Shown here piece after piece: positions 8,982 through 15,660 of a stretch of DNA of 36,796 nt. The notes below the pieces were generated by a model. That model was given only the letters and a program-made list of their open reading frames with translations, was not told the origin of the DNA and did not search any database. Origin of the DNA: Bacteroidetes bacterium GWA2_32_17 (GTDB lineage Bacteria; Bacteroidota; Bacteroidia; Bacteroidales; GWA2-32-17); NCBI GenBank assembly GCA_001769035.1, contig MENF01000124.1:1-36796 (forward strand), written 5' to 3'. Every line of letters begins with the position of its first letter. Position 1 is the stretch's first letter. Made by a program: the position numbers and the translations under genes.

Positions 8982-9992
8982 TTATTCGAAGCGATAATTT
9001 AATTTTTCAGCAACACTGTTCAGCAGGTTTTTATCAAAATCAATTTTAAGCTGATTTAACGCATCCTCACGTGTAAGATACCCTTCGCGGATAAGCTTGC
9101 TTGCTTCTACATGATAATGAGTATAACCAAAATGCTTTATTGAATTAAAAACAGAGATGAAATTTAACAAACAATTGGTCGAACCCTTTGGATAACTTAT
9201 TTTTGGTGCTTTCCAATTTAACTCTTTCTTAATTATATCTATATAAATTTCCGCTCCAAAAGGAAGAAACCAGTGTGGAGAAACAACTATAGCTTTGTGT
9301 TTTTTATTGGCTCTTTTCAAAACTTCTTCCATACTTCTGGGAAAGTCTTTGTATTTAGGCATATTATTCAGTTCCTCCTCCATAAAATTTTTAGTAGCTT
9401 GTGCCATATCTTTAAATTCCGGTGCATGTATATTGCATCCACATTTTGACATCACTTCCTGTTTAGTGGATTGTCCTTTGGTCCAACCGGCAACAATCAG
9501 TGGAATATCATATCGTGCAGCAATATCAAAGGCTAAATCCATATACCAGATAGAACATGGATGACATATTACTGCTTTTGATTCGGAACTAAGAATTTTT
9601 GAAAACATATCTTTCATAAATGTTGATTTAAAAAATAAAAAATCAACATCAAGAATATCTACTGCATTCTTAATATTATCAAGGGCTTCTTCGGTTTCAA
9701 ATCCATGATCAAAAGTAAATGCCAAAGGATTTAATTTGTATCTTTTTTTCATATAGTACAAAGATGAAGTGCTGTCTTTTCCCCCACTGCACATTACTAA
9801 ACAGTCGTATTTGAATTTTCCTTTGTATTTGTTTATTATTTTTAAAAAATCTGTTTCTAAAGGTTTAATATTATCAAACTTCTTCATGTTTTCATAATTA
9901 ACGCATATATTACAGACTCCTGATTCATTAAAAAAGATATCAGGTTTATGTTCAGGCATTATACATTTATTACAAAGTGTTTGTTCATCCAT
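8982..9992 (-). CDS. PP-loop ATP-pyrophosphatase, WbpG/ExsB-like, possible sulfur-insertion enzyme
   Basis: The 336-residue protein has an N-terminal zinc-ribbon-like pair C7-x2-C10 and C27-x2-C30. The PP-loop SGGKDS at 69-74 follows KYDCLVMC, and TFDHGFETEEAL comes next. It resembles N-acetyl sugar amidotransferases (WbpG) used in LPS biosynthesis. It also carries a second Cys pair C143-x2-C146 (VICHPCSIWYMD) and C184/C186 (SKCGCN), a layout reminiscent of sulfur-inserting PP-loop enzymes of the TtuA/NcsA type, which bind an Fe-S cluster through central cysteines. Adjacent TusA-like and cysteine desulfurase genes favour the sulfur role. The predicted reaction is ATP-dependent adenylation of a carbonyl or hydroxyl, followed by attack of sulfide or ammonia. 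Amidotransferase action remains the alternative, but no HisF/HisH-like ammonia supplier is in the window. Confidence 0.75.
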   Translation of the reverse strand: MDEQTLCNKCIMPEHKPDIFFNESGVCNICVNYENMKKFDNIKPLETDFLKIINKYKGKFKYDCLVMCSGGKDSTSSLYYMKKRYKLNPLAFTFDHGFETEEALDNIKNAVDILDVDFLFFKSTFMKDMFSKILSSESKAVICHPCSIWYMDLAFDIAARYDIPLIVAGWTKGQSTKQEVMSKCGCNIHAPEFKDMAQATKNFMEEELNNMPKYKDFPRSMEEVLKRANKKHKAIVVSPHWFLPFGAEIYIDIIKKELNWKAPKISYPKGSTNCLLNFISVFNSIKHFGYTHYHVEASKLIREGYLTREDALNQLKIDFDKNLLNSVAEKLNYRFE

Positions 9993-10003
9993 AATGTATA
10001 TAA

Positions 10004-10249
10004 TTATTGAATTACTTTTACTAATAAATGCCAGGAATTATCTTCATATTTTTTTAAAGTTATTACTTTGTAATTCTCATCCGATTCAATTGATGAAGGA
10101 ACATTTTCTTTAGGTTCGCCGTCATCTATAATTATTTCAAGGATTTCATTAAAATCCATGCTTGCAAGTTTTAATAAAGCTTTTGCAGAGTTTTGAGGAC
10201 ATGGTACTCCTTTTAAATTAAGAACTTCATTTGCAGTAATTAATTTCAT
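10004..10249 (-). CDS. TusA/SirA-like sulfur carrier protein
   Basis: The 81-residue protein follows the TusA pattern. LNLKGVPCPQNSAKALLKLA corresponds to the L-RG--CP-P block, and the sulfur-carrying cysteine would be Cys17. It is followed by the beta-alpha-beta core with LEIIIDDGEPKENVPSS and a final strand. The second Pro of the CPxP motif is replaced (CPQN), a form seen in TusA relatives of sulfur-transfer operons outside tRNA thiolation. It would accept persulfide sulfur from the cysteine desulfurase encoded 4 nt upstream and pass it to the PP-loop enzyme encoded 11 nt downstream. The gene is compact and complete. Confidence 0.8.
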   Translation of the reverse strand: MKLITANEVLNLKGVPCPQNSAKALLKLASMDFNEILEIIIDDGEPKENVPSSIESDENYKVITLKKYEDNSWHLLVKVIQ

Positions 10250-10253
10250 AAAA

Positions 10254-11385
10254 TTATTTTCTAATAGAGTTTACTATATTGCAAACATTGTTAACTGTTG
10301 TATCAATTTCTTCTAAAGTAGTCCATTTGCTCAAGCTTATTCTGATTGCTTCATGAGCTACTTTTTCACAAATTCCCATTGCAGTATGTACATAACTGGG
10401 TTCAAGATTATTGGAGGAACAAGCAGAACCTGTAGAAATATAAATGCCCCTTTTATTAAGTTCAGTAAATAAACTTTTTCCGGGAATGTTATCAAAACTT
10501 ATATTTATATTGTTACAAATTCGCTGGTTACCAACTGTGCCATGCAGTGTATAACAACTTAATCTTTTATTAATTTCAGAAATAAAATAGTCCCTCATAT
10601 TCTTAATATTTGTGTTCTCTTGCTCTTTAGCAATTTCAACAGCTTTTCCAAAGCCGACAATAGCAGGTGAGTTATATGTTCCTGCACGTTGTCCATTTTC
10701 ATGTCCACCACCATGCATAAACGGTTCAATCGGAGTTCCTTTTTTAATGAACAAAACACCTATGCCCTTAGGACCATGTATTTTATGAGCATTTAATGAC
10801 AATAAATTTATGTTTTGTTTTATTACATCAATTTTGATTTTAGTAAAACTCTGGCAAGCATCTGAATGAAAAATTAAATTATTTTTTCTGCATAATTCGC
10901 CAATTTCTTCAATTGGTTCTATTGTTCCTACTTCATTATTACAATGCATTACGCTTACTAAAATTGTTTTTTTTAGAAATTGCTTTGCGAACATCTTCTA
11001 TTTTAACAAATCCCATTTTATCGACTGGCAGATAAGTAATTTTAGCTTTATTCTTGGCAAGCCATTTTGTTGTTTCCAAAATGCTCGGATGCTCAATAGA
11101 AGAAACAATTATATGATTTCCTTTGTCTTTATTTGCATTGTAAATTCCCTTCAACGCCCAATTATTAGATTCAGTACCTCCTGAAGTAAAGTATATTTCT
11201 TCAGGAAAAGCATTGATATTAGAAGCAATTATATTTCTGGCGTTTTCAATTCCTGATGAAGCTTTTATACCAATTCTATGAATAGAGGATGCATTTCCAT
11301 AAATTGACTCAACATATTGAGTCATGATTTCAGTTACTCTTGAATCTGTTTTGGTTGTAGCATTATTATCGAGGTAAATATTCAT
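10254..11385 (-). CDS. Cysteine desulfurase (NifS/IscS family), reading frame broken at an A8 run
   Basis: Two overlapping frames together encode one full-length (about 380 residue) PLP-dependent cysteine desulfurase. The 5' part (MNIYLDNNATT through VRKAISKK) carries SGGTESNN and SSIEHPSILET. The 3' part (TILVSVMHCNNEVGTIEPI onward) carries HSDACQS, the PLP lysine in LNAHKIHGPKGIG, and the catalytic cysteine in STGSACSSNNLEPS. They join at eight A residues on the minus strand (10967-10974). With A7 the sequence would read AISKKTILVSV without interruption, so one base too many is present. This may be a sequencing error, a real mutation, or a site rescued by polymerase slippage. The start chosen is ATG at 11385, matching the family's usual beginning; ATG at 11400 would overlap the previous gene. 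The product supplies persulfide to the TusA-like protein. Confidence 0.85.
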
Positions 11386-11386
11386 G

Positions 11387-11548
11387 TTATATGCCGGCAT
11401 ATATAAATGAAACTATAACAGCAGGACCAATATAATAAACCAAAAATGCAAGTACTGCCAGAATTATAAGAATAGGAGCAATAATGCGAAATTTGTGCTT
11501 TTTTATCATCAGCATCATTTCCTTTAATATGAATCTTATTTTTTTCAT
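11387..11548 (-). CDS. 53-residue single-span membrane protein (resembles DUF5989)
   Basis: This is a short ORF starting with ATG at 11548: MKKIRFILKEMMLMIKKHKF, a transmembrane helix (about 22-48), and ending SFIYAGI. The layout is a basic amphipathic N-terminus, one membrane span, and a short tail with an FIY motif. It resembles the small DUF5989-type proteins that accompany carbamoyltransferase and SGNH genes (recalled family pattern, not searched). The stop at 11387-11389 is one base before the preferred desulfurase start at 11385, and the gene lies 19 nt after the 71-residue gene, so it is embedded in the operon. The function is unknown; it may be a small membrane partner of the carbamoylation machinery. 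Confidence 0.7.
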   Translation of the reverse strand: MKKIRFILKEMMLMIKKHKFRIIAPILIILAVLAFLVYYIGPAVIVSFIYAGI

Positions 11549-11567
11549 AGAGTAATATTTGGGATTT

Positions 11568-11783
11568 CTATGATTGTTCTAATGCCGATGATTTATTTGC
11601 AGAATAATCTTCAGCAGTGAGCCAATATGAATCACAATTTTTAAAGAGTCTGAAATGCTTATTGGGAACTAAAGTTAACAATAGTTTTGTAATACTAAAT
11701 GCAATAAAATACAAAATTGTCAGCAATATAGTAATAAGTATTTTCTGAACGAAACGAATGTAAAAATTTAGTAGTTTTTTCAT
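11568..11783 (-). CDS. 71-residue membrane protein, first gene of the sulfur/carbamoyl operon
   Basis: The N-terminus is basic (MKKLLNFYIRFVQK). One long hydrophobic stretch at about 15-40 (ILITILLTILYFIAFSITKLL) may be one or two spans. The hydrophilic tail contains DSYWLTAED. I recall small proteins with a hydrophobic N-terminus and a SxW tail motif beside NodU-type carbamoyltransferases, but no named function. It is first in the operon, 19 nt before the 53-residue gene, and about 30 nt downstream of a good promoter. It appears complete and probably sits in the inner membrane. Confidence 0.65.
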   Translation of the reverse strand: MKKLLNFYIRFVQKILITILLTILYFIAFSITKLLLTLVPNKHFRLFKNCDSYWLTAEDYSANKSSALEQS

Positions 11784-11813
11784 TTAAAAAATTTTGTTTA
11801 TTAATGGGGTTTG

Positions 11814-11842
11814 CAAATATACTAAAAAAAAGTCAAATTCAA
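11814..11842 (-). promoter_or_regulatory. Promoter of the minus-strand sulfur/carbamoyl operon
   Basis: On the minus strand, TTGAAT (11842-11837) is followed after 15 nt by TATATTTG (11821-11814), a full match to the Bacteroidota TTG / TAnnTTTG promoter. The start codon at 11783 is 31 nt further on. This is the only plausible promoter before a seven-gene run with small gaps, so it likely drives all of 11783-5503. Confidence 0.6.
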
Positions 11843-11863
11843 GTCACAAATGCAAATTTTGAT

Positions 11864-11896
11864 TTGACAAATTAATAAAAAATGTCATTACTTTTG
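11864..11896 (+). promoter_or_regulatory. Plus-strand promoter directed at the repeat and the 98-residue gene
   Basis: TTGACA (11864-11869) and TACTTTTG (11889-11896) are 19 nt apart, matching the Bacteroidota consensus. They lie back to back with the minus-strand operon promoter. The predicted transcript starts near 11903, so the whole 147-bp repeat at 11979-12125 would lie in a leader of about 280 nt before the ATG at 12185. The TTACTTTTG box is shared with the promoters near 12843 and 14624. Confidence 0.5.
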
Positions 11897-11978
11897 TCCA
11901 CTTGAAAAATTTTGCTAAAAAAAAGCATTATTTATGTCTATTATACCTATAAAAAATATATTTTTGTTTTTAATTATT

Positions 11979-12125
11979 TAGTGTTTGTCCATAATGTCCG
12001 ATTTCTACGTTATTCTCATTTTTAAAATCAGTCATTTACTACAGTAAACTCCTGATATTTAAAAATTTCGAATGCCTTGAACTCGAACATTCTGAATCAA
12101 ACACTGAGTTTATAGACAGACACTA
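11979..12125 (-). repeat. 147-bp hairpin repeat, copy R1
   Basis: Read on the minus strand this copy starts TAGTGTCTGTCTATAAACTC and ends GGACATTATGGACAAACACTA. It carries the conserved core GGAGTTTACTGTAGTAAATGA flanked by arms ATTTTTAAATATCAG and CTGATTTTAAAAAT, which pair. It is the same length as copy R3 and about 80% identical by eye. TA at both outer edges resembles a TA target-site duplication, as for IS630/mariner-type miniature elements. It is inverted relative to the copies at 14382, 25677 and 36714. It has no coding capacity. Confidence 0.85.
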
Positions 12126-12184
12126 TTTATATTTTATTGTTTTCACATTAAGTTTAAATTATTAAAATAAAAACTTTAGTATTA

Positions 12185-12481
12185 ATGGCTGATTTCTTAA
12201 AAAATATTTTCAAAATTTCAAACCGAAATAAATCTATTCAAATGAAAAAGATTTCGACATTGTCAGACAGGGAACTTATAGAACAGGTTTTTGCAAACCA
12301 AGCAATACTGTTAAGGCAGTTATATCGTATAAATGATTTTTTGTACCTTAAACATGGTGATGAATATGTAAAGCAGGCAGTATCTTTCGACAAAATGTAT
12401 AAAAAACTTTCAGAAGAAACGGATGATTTCTGGAAGCAATATCATGCACTGCTTGGTGAAGAGAAAATAAATGAAAAATAA
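12185..12481 (+). CDS. Hypothetical 98-residue helical protein
   Basis: The protein is short, charged and probably all-helical, with LSDRELIEQVFANQAILLRQ as a likely coiled-coil or packing helix. It has no signal peptide, membrane span or cysteine. A basic N-terminus (FLKNIFKISNRNKS) precedes the acidic C-terminal half. I recognise no family. It is plus-strand and isolated: the upstream stretch holds a promoter and repeat R1, and the sulfotransferase remnant lies on the opposite strand just downstream. Composition and length support a real gene but not strongly. Confidence 0.5.
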   Translation: MADFLKNIFKISNRNKSIQMKKISTLSDRELIEQVFANQAILLRQLYRINDFLYLKHGDEYVKQAVSFDKMYKKLSEETDDFWKQYHALLGEEKINEK

Positions 12482-12494
12482 ATTTCCGGTACTA

Positions 12495-12572
12495 CTAATT
12501 GTTCTCTTTCAGATGTTCATTAGTATATTTTGAAATTTGAAAAAGTTTCGAAATTTCAAGAAGGATACTCAC
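12495..12572 (-). pseudogene. Truncated 5' remnant of a sulfotransferase gene
   Basis: On the minus strand a GTG at 12572 opens a 25-codon frame reading SILLEISKLFQISKYTNEHL, followed by KENN and a stop (12495-12497). This closely matches the start of the sulfotransferase encoded at 17859-16984 (SIFLKISEFFQNSKYTNEHL, then KGNN). Similarity continues upstream: the stretch to about 12680 resembles 17860-17965, including a shared GATTCTAAAGG/ACTATTTA segment. A gene start and its upstream region were therefore duplicated and then truncated. No P-loop or later coding sequence remains. Confidence 0.75.
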
Positions 12573-12819
12573 ATATCAATATATTATCTCCAAAAGTTTT
12601 TTTAACGTGAAAATATAGTATTAATCACGTACCTGTTTTTTTATTCACTTTGATTTAAACTGATTCTAAAGGATATTTACTCATTGTTACGAATATTTTA
12701 TTTTCTTTTAAAACGTAATTTTTATTTCAAACAGCAAACATGTATTTGTACCCTGATATGTTGTAACGGACTTATTGACACTATTTGCTTCACTGAAAGT
12801 TGATAATTTAAATTAGAAC

Positions 12820-12850
12820 TTGACAATTTCATAAAAGTTCTTTACTTTTG
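12820..12850 (+). promoter_or_regulatory. Promoter of the transglutaminase-like gene
   Basis: TTGACA (12820-12825) and TACTTTTG (12843-12850) match the Bacteroidota promoter, with 17 nt between them. The -7 box covers the TTG codon at 12848, so translation must begin further down. With transcription starting near 12857, ATG at 12869 is the best start. The rest of the 366-nt gap 12482-12847 holds the sulfotransferase remnant and its upstream homology; I see nothing else in it. Confidence 0.6.
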
Positions 12851-12868
12851 CTTAAAATGTATAATATT

Positions 12869-14371
12869 ATGAAATTTTTTAAAAAACTTTTATTATTTTC
12901 TTTTATTGTTCTGGCCTTTTCAAACCAACTGTTTTCACAGAAATTAACAAAACCTTCAATAATAATGAAAACATTAAAAGTTCAGCAACCCGAAAATTCA
13001 TGTATATCTATCACTAATTCTTCTGATACCAATGCTACATTTTCCATGAAGTTAAACAATAAATTCTATACAACGGACAATGATATAGCAAATGAAATAA
13101 GGAATTTATCAAGCTCAAATAAGGATAGCTTATTCTTTTTTGCATGGCAATTTATGTGCAAAAATTTTTCCGAGACTCCACCATTGATAAAAGATTATTC
13201 GTCAACAACATTAATGCTTTATTTCAATTCAGTTGGATCATATGATTGCGGAAGGCAAGCAAATGTTCTTTATAAAATATGGAATATGCTTGGATATAAA
13301 TCAAGAATTTGGCATTTCCCAACTCATAATGTTCCTGAGGTGTTATATAATAACAAATGGCAAATGCTTGACCCAACCTACCGGGGTTATTATCTAAATG
13401 AAAATAATGAAATTGCAGGTGTGGAAGAATTGGTAAAAAATCCGGAAATAATAACAAATCCGAAAAAATATATTTCAGAAGACTGGGCATATTCCATGAG
13501 GTATAGGAAAAATAACCCTTATAAAACTCCTGAAGACAACATATTAATGACTGATGAAAATATTCCTAAAATTGAAATAATAGACTCTTTCCTTATACAA
13601 TTACCGCCACACTCTATAATTTTATTCCCCGGTGTTTTCATTAAAAAAGTTTCTTCATACGAAGAAAAGCCCCTAAGATATTTTGCAAATTATAAACTAA
13701 TAATACCCCCTTCGTGGAAAGGAATAATTAAAAATTATTTGATAATAGCAGACATCCGTGGAAGTGGTTTTGTTAATATTAATAACAAAGATTATGATAT
13801 CGGAAGCTCCGAACTAAAAACGTTGATTGCTAATCACGAACAATTCATTCCCGAAATGCTTGTTAAAAATTTAACAGATACATTAGAGATTATATATTTT
13901 ATAAACCCTATTTTCTCTGAAATAAAAGAAGAAAACACTATAACATTTTCAGGGAAAAATATTAATAATCTTCAAACAAGTTTTATTACTTTGCCAGATT
14001 CATCTTCTGTAATAAAGAATTTACGGCAACAATACTTTTATTATAACAACAAGCGGATTGATATACTTACAAAAGAATTATCCGGTAATGATAAATGTAT
14101 TGAAAATATTGAAATAAATGATAAGGAGCAGTTATTGAAGCAATTAAATAGCTATTTAAACTGCCTCTATCAAGGTAAAAAAGAGAAATATGTTAACGAG
14201 GTTATGAAGAAAATAGAAAGTGTATTGAATGAACTCCCAGAAAACCATAATTATAAAAAAATATTTTTTTTAATTAAACATATTCCATTGGTTTTAGTTT
14301 TTTTCGATTTTGAACATGCCGATAAAGAGTTTTTATATTATGTTTTGACTAAACCTTCTAAAGAATTTTAA
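12869..14371 (+). CDS. Secreted transglutaminase-like protein
   Basis: The protein has about 500 residues and an N-terminal signal peptide (MKFFKKLLLFSFIVLAFSNQ, likely cleaved near LFSQ). A transglutaminase/papain-like core occupies about 90-190, with a Cys-His-Asp triad: Cys in SYDCGRQANVLYKIW, His in WHFPTHNVPEVLYN, and Asp in WQMLDPTYRGYY (residues 127, 153 and 168 from this start). The C-terminal 300 residues look like beta-rich and helical accessory segments with no recognised family. It acts in the periplasm or at the surface; protease, amidase and crosslinking roles are all possible. Upstream in-frame TTG 12848 and ATG 12857 are rejected because the promoter overlaps them. The gene stands alone between inverted repeat copies R1 and R2, upstream of the ABC exporter. 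Confidence 0.75.
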   Translation: MKFFKKLLLFSFIVLAFSNQLFSQKLTKPSIIMKTLKVQQPENSCISITNSSDTNATFSMKLNNKFYTTDNDIANEIRNLSSSNKDSLFFFAWQFMCKNFSETPPLIKDYSSTTLMLYFNSVGSYDCGRQANVLYKIWNMLGYKSRIWHFPTHNVPEVLYNNKWQMLDPTYRGYYLNENNEIAGVEELVKNPEIITNPKKYISEDWAYSMRYRKNNPYKTPEDNILMTDENIPKIEIIDSFLIQLPPHSIILFPGVFIKKVSSYEEKPLRYFANYKLIIPPSWKGIIKNYLIIADIRGSGFVNINNKDYDIGSSELKTLIANHEQFIPEMLVKNLTDTLEIIYFINPIFSEIKEENTITFSGKNINNLQTSFITLPDSSSVIKNLRQQYFYYNNKRIDILTKELSGNDKCIENIEINDKEQLLKQLNSYLNCLYQGKKEKYVNEVMKKIESVLNELPENHNYKKIFFLIKHIPLVLVFFDFEHADKEFLYYVLTKPSKEF

Positions 14372-14381
14372 GCTCTTTAAT

Positions 14382-14527
14382 TATTGTCTGTTTATAAACT
14401 CAGTGTCTGATTCATAATGTTCGAGTTTGAGGCATGCGAAGTTTTGAAAACCAAGGAGTTTACTGTAGTAAATGACTGTTTTCAAAACAAGCATAACGAA
14501 AAAATCGGACATTATGGACAGACACTA
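14382..14527 (+). repeat. 147-bp-type hairpin repeat, copy R2
   Basis: This 146-bp copy starts TATTGTCTGTTTATAAACTC and ends ATTATGGACAGACACTA. The central arms GTTTTGAAAAC (left) and GTTTTCAAAAC (right) pair perfectly over 11 bp around GGAGTTTACTGTAGTAAATGA. It is in the same orientation as R3 and R4 and inverted relative to R1. It starts 10 nt after the stop of the transglutaminase-like gene, so it could also end that transcript. Confidence 0.85.
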
Positions 14528-14537
14528 ATTATTGGAT

Positions 14538-14590
14538 AAAATCCTCAAGATTATGCAACAGCTCATGCTTGGTTAAACCTTGAGGGTTTT
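14538..14590 (+). terminator. Inverted repeat, possible terminator
   Basis: AAAATCCTCAAG (14538-14549) pairs with CTTGAGGGTTTT (14579-14590), 11 of 12 positions, around a 29-nt loop. It is followed by a short T-poor stretch, so it is a weak intrinsic terminator at best. It lies between repeat R2 and the promoter of the ABC exporter, where a terminator would be expected. Confidence 0.35.
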
Positions 14591-14602
14591 GCAAAATATA
14601 GC

Positions 14603-14631
14603 TTGAATATAATTAAAAACAATTACTTTTG
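14603..14631 (+). promoter_or_regulatory. Promoter of the ABC exporter operon
   Basis: TTGAAT (14603-14608) and TACTTTTG (14624-14631) match the Bacteroidota promoter. Transcription would start near 14638, exactly where the variant repeat V5 begins, so the exporter mRNA would carry V5 as a folded leader of about 165 nt before the GTG at 14804. Confidence 0.55.
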
Positions 14632-14637
14632 TCTAAA

Positions 14638-14761
14638 CGAGAGTTCTAAAAATTGCTTTTTCTTTGTTATACTCATTTTTCAAAATCCTCATTTACAATA
14701 GTAAACTCCGGCTTTGAAAAATTCGCAAGCCTCGAAAAATCTAATTTTTAGAACCCCTCTA
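14638..14761 (-). repeat. Variant hairpin repeat V5: same core, different ends
   Basis: On the minus strand the core CGGAGTTTACTATTGTAAATG is flanked by pairing arms ATTTTTCAAA and TTTGAAAAAT, as in the 147-bp family. The outer ends are unrelated, however: GTTCTAAAAATT at one edge and AATTTTTAGAAC at the other form a perfect 12-bp terminal inverted repeat. A solo copy of this end (AATTTTTAGAAC) is seen near 25560. The element occupies the 5' leader of the exporter operon. Confidence 0.75.
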
Positions 14762-14803
14762 AATACAGTTATAATTATATCTAAAATTTAGAATTATTTT
14801 TTT

Positions 14804-15640
14804 GTGGAGATTATAAACAAAGATAAAAAAGCGATAACCACCATTACATCTAACATAAATCTTTTGGAGTATGTTAGAAAATGTTTACATTACAAAGAAT
14901 TAATATGGGCATTAGTAAAAAAAGACCTGAAGGTAAAATATGCACAAACCAGACTTGGTCTTTTTTTAAGTATTTTGCAGCCTGTTATTAGCTTATTAAT
15001 TTTTTCGTTATTTTTTGGCAAATTATTACATCTAGGTTCAGATGGAACACCATACCCTGTTTTTGTTTTTATAGGATTGATTTCATGGTATTATTTTTCT
15101 ATTCTTGTAGTTATTTCTGGCACTTCTTTGATAGAGTCGCAACAAATTATAAAGAAAGTTTATTTCCCTAAGTTAATAATCCCTGTTTCAAAGGCAATCA
15201 GTGCGTTAATGGAGTTCTTTATATGGTTGCTTGTACTTGTAGTCCTTATGGTAATATACAAAATAACTCCTTCTTACAAAATTCTTTTTTTTCCGGTATT
15301 CTTAATTTTAAATATGGTTGCCGGGCTTACCATAGGAATTTGGTTGAGTGCCCTTTCGTTCAAGCGAAGAGATTTTATACATGTTGTACCATATTTTGTC
15401 GGACTCACTATGATGGTGACTCCTGTTTTTTACCATGTTACTATTATCCCGCAAAACATAAATTATCTTTTATATTTTAATCCGATTGCTGGAATTGTTC
15501 AAGGTTTTAGGTGGTGTATTACAGGAAACGAAACTTTTTCACTATGGTATATTCCGAGCTTTTTAATTATGTTTTTGTTTTTTTTCTTGTCTGTCTGGTA
15601 CTTTAAAAAAGTCGAATATAGAATGGCAGAACAACTATAA
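14804..15640 (+). CDS. wzm: ABC-2 type polysaccharide exporter permease (Wzm-like)
   Basis: The 278-residue integral membrane protein has about six hydrophobic spans. The N-terminal amphipathic region ends in LVKKDLKVKYAQTRLG, the typical segment before the first span in Wzm/TagG/KpsM permeases. The PVISLLIFSLFFGKLL and SIIES-like region (SGTSLIESQQIIKKVYFPK) are typical family blocks. The start is GTG at 14804. The ATPase gene follows after 20 nt. Together they export a lipid-linked glycan or another large glycoconjugate across the inner membrane. Confidence 0.88.
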   Translation: MEIINKDKKAITTITSNINLLEYVRKCLHYKELIWALVKKDLKVKYAQTRLGLFLSILQPVISLLIFSLFFGKLLHLGSDGTPYPVFVFIGLISWYYFSILVVISGTSLIESQQIIKKVYFPKLIIPVSKAISALMEFFIWLLVLVVLMVIYKITPSYKILFFPVFLILNMVAGLTIGIWLSALSFKRRDFIHVVPYFVGLTMMVTPVFYHVTIIPQNINYLLYFNPIAGIVQGFRWCITGNETFSLWYIPSFLIMFLFFFLSVWYFKKVEYRMAEQL

Positions 15641-15660
15641 GTATTAATTTTTAAGAAATT

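Noticed and set aside
11979-12125. Interpretation of the 147-bp repeats as CRISPR repeats or attachment sites
   Set aside because: Copies are kilobases apart without regular spacers, no cas or integrase gene is present, and the internal hairpin with TA-flanked ends fits a miniature element or structured RNA better.
13224-13490. 88-codon minus-strand frame
   Set aside because: It is antisense to the catalytic core of the transglutaminase-like gene, which is clearly the real coding strand.
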